NCBI GenBank assembly: GCA_002698985.1
Contig: PAAY01000039.1
Location: 1-64,000 of the forward strand
Length of the DNA: 64,000 bases
Origin: Saprospirales bacterium
GTDB taxonomy: Bacteria > Bacteroidota > Bacteroidia > Chitinophagales > Saprospiraceae
Reading direction: 5' to 3'
Position 1 is the stretch's first letter, and the number at the start of each line of letters is the position of its first letter. The notes beneath the pieces are model-generated. The model was not told where the DNA came from, made no database searches, and saw only the letters and a program-made list of their open reading frames with translations. The translations under genes were made by a program, and so were the position numbers. Positions 26,235-34,119 of this stretch are shown piece after piece.

Positions 26235-26336
26235 TCAGTACCACATCCGGTTGTTTCGTTCTGGCATGTAGTTAGACACCAAAACAATCAAGCCCCCGAG
26301 AATGAATGCAGCAGTTGCGATGTAAAAGATCAACAT
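26235..26336 (-). CDS. Tiny single-pass membrane peptide, 33 residues (paralogue B)
   Basis: The minus strand encodes 33 residues: MLIFYIATAAFILGG, a short VLV hydrophobic end, then a polar tail SNYMPERNNRMWY. It has one predicted membrane helix. It is the ungapped paralogue of the gene at 25637-25741 and shares the upstream ACTCAAAAAC block (here 20-11 bases before the ATG). The gene stands alone in about 1 kb of otherwise non-coding DNA. The function is unknown. A type I toxin, a small regulatory subunit of a membrane complex, or a stress-induced membrane peptide are all possible. Confidence 0.65.
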   Translation of the reverse strand: MLIFYIATAAFILGGLIVLVSNYMPERNNRMWY

Positions 26337-26542
26337 GGTCCGATAGTTTTTGAGTTAATAGCAAGTATGTAGCCTCCGTACCTGGCTTTTCAGGGCAAAA
26401 GCGGACGATGTTCAATGGGATGCGACCGGAAAGCAAGGGAGAATGCCGGTTGCTGACTGTAAAAATTTGGAATTGTACGTGGGGATGGGATATGTTCTCT
26501 CGCAGGGCTGCTAAGATGAAAAAACTTTTTTTGTTTCAAAAA

Positions 26543-27682
26543 TTATTTGGGAGAATTTTCGCTTTTGACACTTTTCAGCTCTCCGGATGAGGCCTTATGC
26601 CCGGGATCCATTGGCCGGTTCATGACCTCTCCCTGGTGTTGGATGCTCTCCTGGTGCACCGCATCGATCACTGCCGACAAGAACTCTTTGGCGAGATTCA
26701 GCGAAGTTCCTTTGCTTAAAATCCGTTCACGAATCCGGCTCCATCGTTCCGGCTGATAGATGGATATGTTTCGGTTGCGCTTGTGGATGCCAATCTGCTC
26801 AGCCAGCTTCATCCGCTCGCTGAAAAGCTGAAACACCTCATCATCGATCTCGTCGATTTGCCGGCGTATGTGGTCCAGTTCCCGCCAAAACAAACTGTCC
26901 TCTGTGCCGGGCGCCCTTACCACCAATGAACGGACCATTTGGTCGTATTCTACAGGCGTTATTTGTTGCCGGCTGTCGGAAAGGGCAGCCGGAGGATTTG
27001 GGTGCACTTCGGTCATCAGCCCATCGTAATTCAGGTCCAGCGCCCGCTGGGCCGTTTGCTGCAACAGCACGGGGATGCCGCAGATGTGGCTGTGATCGCA
27101 GATCAGTTGCAGGTCGGGAAACTGCCGCTTCAGCTCGATGGGGATTTGCCAGTAGGGGATGTTGCGATAGCGCTTTTCACCGTATTTATAAAAGCCCCTG
27201 TGTACGGCGGCAATTCGCCTCACACCTGCTTTGTAAATGCGTTCGATGGCTCCGATCCAAAGCTGGATGTCGGCATTGAGCGGATTTTTCACCATCACCG
27301 GCACATCAACACCTTGCAGCGCATCGGCAATTTCCTGAACGGAAAAGGGGTTGACGGTCGTTCTGGCTCCCAGCCACAAGACATCGATGCCATGTTCCAA
27401 AACGGCATCAACGTGCTTTCCCTTCGCAACCTCGGTGGTCACGGGCAGCTGCACTTCCTCTCTGACCCGCTTCAGCCAACCGAGCCCCTCATACCCTACC
27501 CCTTCAAAACTGTTGGGCCGGGTGCGGGGCTTCCAGATGCCGGCCCTGAACAGGTGTATGCCAACGGTTTTCAGGGCTTTGGCCACCTCCAAAACCTGTG
27601 CTTCCGACTCAGCACTGCAAGGGCCTGCTACCAGCAAAGGCCTTTGTTGTGTTTCAAATACGGGTTCAAAAGTCATCAGCAT
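26543..27682 (-). CDS. Bifunctional 3-deoxy-7-phosphoheptulonate synthase / chorismate mutase
   Basis: This 379-residue fusion joins a type I-beta (KDO8P-like) DAHP synthase to an AroQ chorismate mutase, two steps of aromatic amino acid synthesis. The synthase part (1-260) has VAGPCSAES, LFRAGIWKPRTRPNSFEG, LWLGARTTVNPFSVQE, MVKNPLN, AVHRGFY and DHSHICG. The mutase part (about 265-350) has RELDHIRRQIDEIDDEVFQL and MKLAEQIGIHKRNRN. In related enzymes the mutase domain allows feedback control by prephenate or chorismate. The basic/polar tail after 355 is not conserved. This fusion is usual in Bacteroidota. The ATG at 27682 gives MLMTFEPVF; the second Met is an alternative. Confidence 0.93.
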   Translation of the reverse strand: MLMTFEPVFETQQRPLLVAGPCSAESEAQVLEVAKALKTVGIHLFRAGIWKPRTRPNSFEGVGYEGLGWLKRVREEVQLPVTTEVAKGKHVDAVLEHGIDVLWLGARTTVNPFSVQEIADALQGVDVPVMVKNPLNADIQLWIGAIERIYKAGVRRIAAVHRGFYKYGEKRYRNIPYWQIPIELKRQFPDLQLICDHSHICGIPVLLQQTAQRALDLNYDGLMTEVHPNPPAALSDSRQQITPVEYDQMVRSLVVRAPGTEDSLFWRELDHIRRQIDEIDDEVFQLFSERMKLAEQIGIHKRNRNISIYQPERWSRIRERILSKGTSLNLAKEFLSAVIDAVHQESIQHQGEVMNRPMDPGHKASSGELKSVKSENSPK

Positions 27683-27719
27683 GGTTTTAGACCGGGCAAT
27701 ATTCCCAAATTCCAGCCTA

Positions 27720-27880
27720 AGAGCCTGTTTAAATCCCCATTTCTTGGCTGCAAGTGGCCAATTTTATCCTGTACTTCGTTAAATTTTTCGCCGGATTACC
27801 CGTATCCGCCTGCAAAATTTGCCTCGTTCAGAATAAAATTTGCTCACTTTCGCTCAAGCATGAGAATCTACACAGGCTCT
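27720..27880. mobile_element. 161-bp MITE-like element with inverted terminal repeats
   Basis: AGAGCCTGT (27720-27728) and ACAGGCTCT (27872-27880) are perfect 9-bp inverted ends, and the match continues weakly inward. The interior is non-coding and AT-rich. The left third is similar to 16112-16160. It sits in the divergent gap between the DAHP synthase gene and purK. No target-site duplication is obvious. Confidence 0.55.
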
Positions 27881-27947
27881 AAAACAGCAGGCCGCACGGA
27901 TGGTTTCGGATTCCCGTCAAAATGATGAGGGTTGTTTGATGGCTTCC

Positions 27948-27955
27948 TACATTTG
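27948..27955 (+). promoter_or_regulatory. Predicted -7 box of purK
   Basis: TACATTTG matches TAnnTTTG and ends five bases before the purK ATG. Transcription from it would start at about the ATG, giving an almost leaderless mRNA. No good -33 element is seen at standard spacing. Confidence 0.4.
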
Positions 27956-27960
27956 CGGCC

Positions 27961-29130
27961 ATGAATCCGACAACCATCAAAACCGGCATCCTGGGCGGCG
28001 GCCAATTGGGCAAAATGCTTGCCCTCGCCGCCCACAACTGGGACCTCGACACCTGGGTCCTCGACCAGGACAAATCCTTCCCGGCAGGACCTGTTTGCTC
28101 TCATTTCGTGACAGGTAACTTCAAAGATTTTGAAGATGTCTATGCCTTCGGTAAACAGGTGGACGTGCTGACCATCGAGATCGAGCACGTGAACACCGAT
28201 GCCCTGCACAAGCTGGCGGCAGAGGGCGTGAAAATCCATCCGGCACCTGAAAAGCTCAACATCATCAAAGACAAAGGGCTGCAAAAGCAGTTCTACGCAG
28301 ATCAGGGTTTGCCCACTTCTTCCTTCCGCCTTTATTCCGACGAAAAAGAAGTGAGAAAGGCCCTGCAGGATGGCAGCCTCACTTTTCCCTTCGTGCAAAA
28401 ATCCCGCACGGCCGGATACGATGGCAGGGGTGTGGCTGTGATCAAAAATCCAGAGCACCTGGAAAGCCGCCTGCTGTCCGGCCCCTGTGTCATCGAAGAG
28501 CTGGTGGACATCGACAAAGAGCTGGCCGTCATCGTTGCCAGGAATGAGCGGGGCGAGGTCAAGTCCTTTCCCGCCGTTGAGATGATCTTCAACCCCGTGG
28601 CCAACCTGGTGGAGTTCCTGTCCTGCCCGGCCAACGTGAGCCGTGAGGTGGAAGAAGCTGCTGAGCAACTTGCCGTCCGAACCATCGAGGCATACGGACT
28701 TTGCGGCTTGCTGGCCGTTGAGTTGTTTCTGACGAAAAGCGGCGAGCTGCTCATCAACGAAGTGGCACCCCGCCCACACAACAGCGGTCACCACACCATT
28801 GACAGTTGCTACACATCGCAGTTCGAACAGCACCTGCGCGCCATCCTCAACCTCCCGCTGGGCAGCACTGAAATGAAAACCGCTTCGGTAATGGTGAACC
28901 TGCTGGGCGAAGAAGGACACAGCGGTCCGGTAGCCTACGAAGGCATGGAACAGTGCCTGTCCATGAAAGGCGTCAACGTCCACCTTTACGGTAAAAAGGA
29001 AACCCGCCCCTTCCGGAAAATGGGGCACGTAACTGTGGTGGCCGACTCCGTAGCCGCCGCTTTCGACATTGCCCGAAGGGTGAAGGAAACGCTGAAAGTG
29101 ATTTCGAGGGGTGTAGAGTTTAAGGTGTAG
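27961..29130 (+). CDS. purK: 5-(carboxyamino)imidazole ribonucleotide synthase
   Basis: PurK uses ATP and bicarbonate to carboxylate AIR to N5-CAIR in purine synthesis. The 389-residue protein has the ATP-grasp fold: GILGGGQLGKMLALAAHNW at the N-terminus, KDKGLQKQFYADQGLPTS, FPFVQKSRTAGYDGRGV, CVIEELVDIDKELAVIVARN, LLINEVAPRPHNSGHHTID and the C-terminal TASVMVNLLGEEG with HLYGKKETRPFRKMGHVT. purE is not in the window. An upstream MITE-like element separates it from the divergent DAHP synthase gene. Confidence 0.96.
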   Translation: MNPTTIKTGILGGGQLGKMLALAAHNWDLDTWVLDQDKSFPAGPVCSHFVTGNFKDFEDVYAFGKQVDVLTIEIEHVNTDALHKLAAEGVKIHPAPEKLNIIKDKGLQKQFYADQGLPTSSFRLYSDEKEVRKALQDGSLTFPFVQKSRTAGYDGRGVAVIKNPEHLESRLLSGPCVIEELVDIDKELAVIVARNERGEVKSFPAVEMIFNPVANLVEFLSCPANVSREVEEAAEQLAVRTIEAYGLCGLLAVELFLTKSGELLINEVAPRPHNSGHHTIDSCYTSQFEQHLRAILNLPLGSTEMKTASVMVNLLGEEGHSGPVAYEGMEQCLSMKGVNVHLYGKKETRPFRKMGHVTVVADSVAAAFDIARRVKETLKVISRGVEFKV

Positions 29131-29174
29131 AGATTGGAGGAGCTAGCCCCCTTTCATCCCTCATCCCTCATCTC

Positions 29175-30935
29175 TCATTCCTCAACACCAATCGCCTCAT
29201 AACAAGCCTGGTGCAGCCTCGGCCTGATGTTGCGGGTGTACAAGGCCCGGCGTGAGCGGTCGGGATAGACCCGGTTGCTCAGGAAAATGACCAGCAACTC
29301 CGATTCCGGATCTACCCAAACGAAGGTGCCGGTATAGCCGGAATGGCCGAAAGATGCTTTGCTTGCACTGCGTGCAATGTAGCTGCTGCCTTCCTCGTAC
29401 TCCAGTGGCGGTTTGTCAAAGCCGAGGCCCCGTCTGTTGCCCTCCTCGCAATACTGGCAGCGGGTAAACTCCCGAACCGCCATTTCGGCAATGTAGCGGT
29501 GGCCACCGTACTCCCCTCCGTTCAGGTACATTTGGAAGAGCTTGGCCAGGTCATTGGCCGAAGCGAAGAGGCCTGCGTGGCCCGACACCCCACCGAGAAT
29601 GGCTGCATTTTCATCGTGTACGGTGCCGTGAACCTGTTGCCTTCGGAAAAAAGTGTCCCGCTCTGTGGGCACTATCCTTTCCTTCGGGAAAAAGCGCAGG
29701 GGGTTGTAGGTGATGGTGGCGGCACCCAGTGGGCGGTAAAAAGTCGCCTTCAGGTATTCCTCCAGGGGTTGCCCGGTCAGCCGCTCCACCAGCAGGGGCG
29801 TTATGACGAAAGGCAAATCCGAATAGAGGTAGCGCAGGCTGTCCTCCAGCGGCAATCGGGCAATGGTCTTATACATCCGCCGGTGGTAGCGCGGATTGAC
29901 GAACAGCGAATCCGTTATCCTGACGCTGAACCTTCTGGTTTGGCGGGGTTTGAAGGTTCCCCAACGCCATTTGCCGTTTTTCCGTTGGGCTTTCTTCCAA
30001 AACACCACGCTCGGTTTCAGCCTTCCGTAGTGCGCCATTATTTGCCGAAGGGTAAGGTCCTTTTTATTGGAGTGCTTCAGGAAATCGAAATACTGCGAGA
30101 GCGGAGCATCCAGGTCGAGTTTACCCTCACCATAAAGCTTCATCAGCGCCGGCAAGGTGCTGCTCACTTTGGTCACCGATGCCAGGTCGTAGATGGCTTC
30201 CGTGCTGAGGGGCTGCAGGCTGTCGTAGGTCATGTAGCCAAAGGCTTTGTGATACACTACAAGTCCTTTCCGGGCCACCAGCACCTGCGCCCCCGGATAA
30301 GCCCCTGCCCTGATGCCTTCTTCCACAATGGCTTTGATGCTGTCTTCCAGCAGCCGGCCGTTCATCCCGGCCGCTTCGGGAGGCAGGTATCCCAGGCGGT
30401 GGATGGGCGCTGTACGAAGGCTCTCCTGCAGTGAGCCTGCCGGGCCGGGCGATTTCTGCATCGTTGCAATGGCCCCGATGGCTCCATAAATAATTTGCGC
30501 CGCAATGGACTGGTGGAGTGCATCCCCCGCTGAGGAATACAGCAGGGCATCAGATTGCGCAACGAAGGTTTCTATTTCAGAAGGTTGGCAAGGCCCGAAA
30601 AGCGCCAGCATCACCTGCTTTTCTTCGGCAATGTTCTTCAGCTCGCTTCGCAACCCGGAGACAGTGGCCGGCTCGTTGCATTTGCAGGATAGGATGAGCC
30701 TTTTGGCCTGAGCCATTTCTTCTTCCGGTAACTGGTATTTGGCCAGGGTGCGGGAGAAAACCGTCTCGTCAGAATGCCAGAATACAGGTTCGGTCAGAGA
30801 ACGCAAAGGCAGCACTTCCCCTGCATTCTTCAGCAGGCGAACTTCCCGCACCGTGAAATGCCAGGGTGACAGGTTTTGCGAAGTGAGTGAAAAAGAAAAG
30901 CAGCAGAGAAGGCTAAACAGAAGCAGATGTCGCAT
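29175..30935 (-). CDS. Secreted serine hydrolase (beta-lactamase/PBP fold) with GH3_C-like N-terminal remnant
   Basis: The 586-residue protein has a signal peptide (about 1-19). A 30-180 segment then starts with VRLLKNAGEVLPL, typical of the C-terminal (beta-sandwich) domain of family 3 glycoside hydrolases. The rest is a class C beta-lactamase-like domain: LASVTK (Ser253, Lys256), YSDLPF as the second motif and GHSGYTGT as the third. Bacteroidota have longer proteins in which a full GH3 N-acetylglucosaminidase is fused to this beta-lactamase domain. Here the catalytic GH3 barrel is absent. It probably acts as a periplasmic esterase or peptidase on cell-wall material. It is divergent from the next gene. 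Confidence 0.82.
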   Translation of the reverse strand: MRHLLLFSLLCCFSFSLTSQNLSPWHFTVREVRLLKNAGEVLPLRSLTEPVFWHSDETVFSRTLAKYQLPEEEMAQAKRLILSCKCNEPATVSGLRSELKNIAEEKQVMLALFGPCQPSEIETFVAQSDALLYSSAGDALHQSIAAQIIYGAIGAIATMQKSPGPAGSLQESLRTAPIHRLGYLPPEAAGMNGRLLEDSIKAIVEEGIRAGAYPGAQVLVARKGLVVYHKAFGYMTYDSLQPLSTEAIYDLASVTKVSSTLPALMKLYGEGKLDLDAPLSQYFDFLKHSNKKDLTLRQIMAHYGRLKPSVVFWKKAQRKNGKWRWGTFKPRQTRRFSVRITDSLFVNPRYHRRMYKTIARLPLEDSLRYLYSDLPFVITPLLVERLTGQPLEEYLKATFYRPLGAATITYNPLRFFPKERIVPTERDTFFRRQQVHGTVHDENAAILGGVSGHAGLFASANDLAKLFQMYLNGGEYGGHRYIAEMAVREFTRCQYCEEGNRRGLGFDKPPLEYEEGSSYIARSASKASFGHSGYTGTFVWVDPESELLVIFLSNRVYPDRSRRALYTRNIRPRLHQACYEAIGVEE

Positions 30936-30949
30936 CGTTACAATTGTGC

Positions 30950-30957
30950 TATTTTTG
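30950..30957 (+). promoter_or_regulatory. Predicted -7 box for the gene at 31026
   Basis: TATTTTTG matches TAnnTTTG. It lies in the divergent gap, about 70 bases before the ATG. The -33 element is not clear. Confidence 0.4.
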
Positions 30958-31025
30958 GCGGCCCTGCCAACTTTATCTGTGGGGAGGGCGTCTTACTTTC
31001 GTTTAAGCCCATCAAACATACAAAT

Positions 31026-31673
31026 ATGAACTTTAAAGCCCTTTTCCTTTTTGCGTTGGTTTTGCTTTGCAGTGAAGCCGTCATAGCCCAGGAGGACATC
31101 GACAAGAACCTGGTTCAATTTTCAGGAATGGTCCTCGACGGCACCGATGCTGAGCTGATTCCGGTACCGTTCACCAACGTCATTGTGAAGGGCAAAGGAC
31201 GGGGCACCTACTCCGATTTCAACGGCTTCTTCTCCATCGTGGTGGAGAAAGGTGACACCATCGAATTTTCTGCCGTGGGTTACAAAACCGTCCACTACGG
31301 CATCCCCACCGACCTCGACGACAACCGCTATTCTCTGGTGCAACTGATGACACGAGACACCATCAACCTGCCGGAAACGGTGGTATTTCCATGGCCCAGC
31401 AAGGAGCACTTCAAGCTGGAGTTCCTGGCAATGGATGTGACTTCGGAAATGGAGGCCAGGGCCTTGCGGAACGTGGCCAACGAAACCCTGGAGCGCATGC
31501 GCAGTGCCGTGCCTTCTGATGGCCGTGAGCACGCCAACTACTACCTGCGCCAGCAGGCTCGCAGTTATTACTACATCGGGCAGCAACCGCCGATGAACAT
31601 CTTCAACCCCATCGCCTGGAAACAATTCTTTGATTCCTGGAAAAGAGGAGATTTCAAAAAGAAGAAGAAATAA
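31026..31673 (+). CDS. Exported carboxypeptidase-regulatory-like domain protein
   Basis: This 215-residue protein has a signal peptide (MNFKALFLFALVLLC, then SEAVIAQ). A carboxypeptidase D regulatory-like beta domain covers about 30-110: VQFSGMVLDGTDAELIPVPF, TNVIVKGKGRGTYSDFNGFF and DTIEFSAVGYKTVHYGIP. The remainder is helical, with an RSYYYIGQQPP segment and a lysine-rich end. The ATG at 31026 is used because it starts the signal peptide. The domain is usual at the N-terminus of TonB-dependent receptors, but no barrel follows here. The gene ends 9 bases before a convergent gene. The molecular role is unknown. Confidence 0.82.
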   Translation: MNFKALFLFALVLLCSEAVIAQEDIDKNLVQFSGMVLDGTDAELIPVPFTNVIVKGKGRGTYSDFNGFFSIVVEKGDTIEFSAVGYKTVHYGIPTDLDDNRYSLVQLMTRDTINLPETVVFPWPSKEHFKLEFLAMDVTSEMEARALRNVANETLERMRSAVPSDGREHANYYLRQQARSYYYIGQQPPMNIFNPIAWKQFFDSWKRGDFKKKKK

Positions 31674-31682
31674 TTCTCGTGC

Positions 31683-32903
31683 TTAGTCCCTGTGCCCGAG
31701 GACCCTGCTGAAGTACTTGTCCAATTCTTCCTTGTTGATTTCACGGCCTCCCCGCTCCTGATGAGCATCGAGCTCGCCGTCTTTTTCTTCCAGAATGAAG
31801 CGGAAAATGTATTTGTCCTCGGCATCGAATTTCCCATCAAAAGAGCCGAAGCGCAGGTCGTTCAACTGCAGCTTCCCGTCAGCCCGGGTGATGATGTTGA
31901 AATAACCCTTGCTGAACCAGCGCAGGATTTTTATAGCCCGATCCTCTTCATGACCGCTGATCAGCTCCAAGCCTTTGGGCAATACATTGACTTGAGGGAA
32001 GGTGGACTCTTCGTCAAAAAGTGAATATTGGGCATGGTAAAAAGCCGTGTCACCTTCGGCAAGGCCGTTCCACAGGTAGTTGGTCAGGATGGTGGGACTG
32101 GTGGTATAGCGGGTGTAAGCAATGCCCTGTTCTTTAAGGGAGGCCTCAAAAATCCGGTTCACCTGAACCTTGTGGTAGAGGGTAAAAACCATGTATGCCG
32201 AGCTGAGTGCGAGACCGGCCCAGTTCACCCACCTTCTCCATTTATTTTGTCGTCGCAAAAATGCCGCTACACCGATGCCTATCAGCAACCAGATGGTGTA
32301 CAGCGGATCAACCACGGAAATGTTGGAAAAGGATACCCGGTAATCGGAAAAGGGCTGAAAGATCTGCGTTCCGAAGGCGGTAAAATTATCGAGCAAGGGG
32401 TGGGTGAAAATGGCCAGGAAGAACAGCCAGACCCAGTTTCTGACGCTCAAGCTGACGGGCTGGAGGTCTTTGCGGACATAGCGGAACCAGAGCAGGAGAG
32501 CCATTCCCGCCCCAATTGCGACGAAAAGTCCTATCCAGAATGGGGTTTCGACAGCCTCTTTGAGAATCATGTGTAGCCCCAGACCCAGCAGGGTGTATAT
32601 GCCCAGAACGAAAGTGCTCACCAGGCCTTTGTAAAAAAGTGTTTTGTAAAAGCCGCTGTCATACAATCGGTGAACCAACCAGCCCAGCGCCAGCGATGCC
32701 ATTAACGAAAAAACAAAAGAGTGCATGAAGCCCCGGTGGAAGGCCAACGCTCCCATTTCATCGGTGAAGAACATGGCCATCACGTCCAGATCGGGAAGAA
32801 GACCTCCGAAAGCGCCCCATACCATGGCACGGTTCCCAAGTTTCTTCCCCATTGCTGCTTCTCCAACAGCAGCACCCAAGGCCAGTTGGGTCAATGAATC
32901 CAT
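31683..32903 (-). CDS. YdjM-type membrane-bound metal-dependent hydrolase (DUF457)
   Basis: This is a 406-residue membrane protein. The N-terminus MDSLTQLALGAAVGEAAMG with GLLPDLDVMAMFF and HRGFMHSFVF is the signature of the YdjM/DUF457 family, predicted inner-membrane hydrolases related to phospholipase C zinc enzymes. FTHPLLDNFTAFGTQIFQPF is the second conserved block. About seven hydrophobic helices lie between 50 and 250, followed by a soluble C-terminal domain. The E. coli member is LexA-regulated, and no LexA box is recognised here. The substrate is unknown. Confidence 0.85.
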   Translation of the reverse strand: MDSLTQLALGAAVGEAAMGKKLGNRAMVWGAFGGLLPDLDVMAMFFTDEMGALAFHRGFMHSFVFSLMASLALGWLVHRLYDSGFYKTLFYKGLVSTFVLGIYTLLGLGLHMILKEAVETPFWIGLFVAIGAGMALLLWFRYVRKDLQPVSLSVRNWVWLFFLAIFTHPLLDNFTAFGTQIFQPFSDYRVSFSNISVVDPLYTIWLLIGIGVAAFLRRQNKWRRWVNWAGLALSSAYMVFTLYHKVQVNRIFEASLKEQGIAYTRYTTSPTILTNYLWNGLAEGDTAFYHAQYSLFDEESTFPQVNVLPKGLELISGHEEDRAIKILRWFSKGYFNIITRADGKLQLNDLRFGSFDGKFDAEDKYIFRFILEEKDGELDAHQERGGREINKEELDKYFSRVLGHRD

Positions 32904-32972
32904 AGGCTAGGTTTCGAATTGAAAATGAGCAAACAGGTTTGCAAAGGAAAGGTTGACTGGGGAAATGCGGAA

Positions 32973-33995
32973 TCACTTCTTCACCAGTGGGTCCTCCATG
33001 CGACTGGCCATGCGCTGGATGGCGTCGATGATGTTGTCCAGCTGAGGCGGGTAATCGACGTATTTTGTTTTGCGGTCGTCCTCCCCCCAGATGGCTACTG
33101 TCACCACTTTCTTTTTGATGCCGTAGGTAATGGATAAGCGGAGCGGAACGGGAGTAGGCTTTTTTGTTTTTCGTTGAAAACAGACGGGGTCGGTGCAGTC
33201 ATAGACTTTTTCCATTTCGAAGAAACGCTGCTTTACGACCCATTCTATGAACTGCTCCAGTTCCTCGCGGGGGATGTTTTTTTTGTTCACCATCAGGCCT
33301 TTTCTTACGGTCTGGAACTCCTGGATCAGCCGCCCGTCGGTTTTGATGCGTATGTAATCCTTGAGTACGGGATCTATACCCCCATAATAGCCTCCGCCCA
33401 CCAGTTCTATGTTGATATAGACGGGCTCCGGCTTGTTGGGTTCAGCTTTGTCTTTTCTACGGAACCAGGACCAAAAGCCCTTTTTCTTTTCTGCTTTTGA
33501 CTTCTTGACATTTTGCTCTGCCTCAACGATCACTTCCGGCAGCTCATTGGAGGGTTTCACGAAGGGCGCCTCCGAACTGGACACCCTAACGAAATGGTAC
33601 TGGTAGGTGCCCCGGCTATTGGGCTGTTTGAATTCCAGCACCAGCTTGTTTTTGCTTAGCTGCGCAATGGTGAACCTGTCAGCATTCTGAAAACTGTAGT
33701 GAAGTGTGCGGGCATCCAACTGCCAAGTGCCTCGGGAGAACTTGCCGTTCAGGTATTGCTGGTAGGTGTTGTCATAGCGGAAGTATAGGTAGTAATCGTA
33801 GTTGTTATCCGCCTTGTGAATGATGGTATTGGATTCGAGGTGGAGCGTGTAGGTGTATTTCCACTTGGATTCAACGAAGAGGCGCTCGTCAGGCAGGTCC
33901 CATGGGCTCAATTGCTGCGCACCTGCGGTGTTAATGACCACAAACAGCAAGAGCAATGCGGATATGGAAGCGATTGAGGAAGTCGCTATTTTCAT
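32973..33995 (-). CDS. Secreted protein of unknown function
   Basis: The 340-residue protein has a signal peptide (hydrophobic 9-26, cut near TAGA-Q). The first part (30-140) is beta-rich with LFVESKWKYTYTLHLE, GTWQLDARTLHYSFQ and KLVLEFKQPNSRGTYQYHF, resembling a lipocalin-like barrel. A Lys/Trp-rich linker (KKGFWSWFRRKDK) follows. A second domain has VELVGGGYYGGIDPV, IRIKTDGRLIQEF and YDCTDPVC with two cysteines. I do not recognise a named family. It is probably periplasmic or outer-membrane associated, and it lies on the same strand as the FadL-like porin upstream. Confidence 0.72.
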   Translation of the reverse strand: MKIATSSIASISALLLLFVVINTAGAQQLSPWDLPDERLFVESKWKYTYTLHLESNTIIHKADNNYDYYLYFRYDNTYQQYLNGKFSRGTWQLDARTLHYSFQNADRFTIAQLSKNKLVLEFKQPNSRGTYQYHFVRVSSSEAPFVKPSNELPEVIVEAEQNVKKSKAEKKKGFWSWFRRKDKAEPNKPEPVYINIELVGGGYYGGIDPVLKDYIRIKTDGRLIQEFQTVRKGLMVNKKNIPREELEQFIEWVVKQRFFEMEKVYDCTDPVCFQRKTKKPTPVPLRLSITYGIKKKVVTVAIWGEDDRKTKYVDYPPQLDNIIDAIQRMASRMEDPLVKK

Positions 33996-34082
33996 GGGAT
34001 TCTGAGTTCGTGTAGCATCTCGCCCTAAAAGGGGCTATAAAAGTATTTTAAAAACTTCTAATATCAAAAGGCAAGATGCAAT

Positions 34083-34114
34083 GTGGTGCGCCCTTAACAT
34101 TATGGGCGCACCAC
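34083..34114 (-). terminator. Hairpin after the FadL-like porin gene
   Basis: GTGGTGCGCCC (34083-34093) and GGGCGCACCAC (34104-34114) form a perfect 11-bp stem, six bases past the stop at 34120. There is no long T tract. Confidence 0.6.
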
Positions 34115-34119
34115 CCTGC

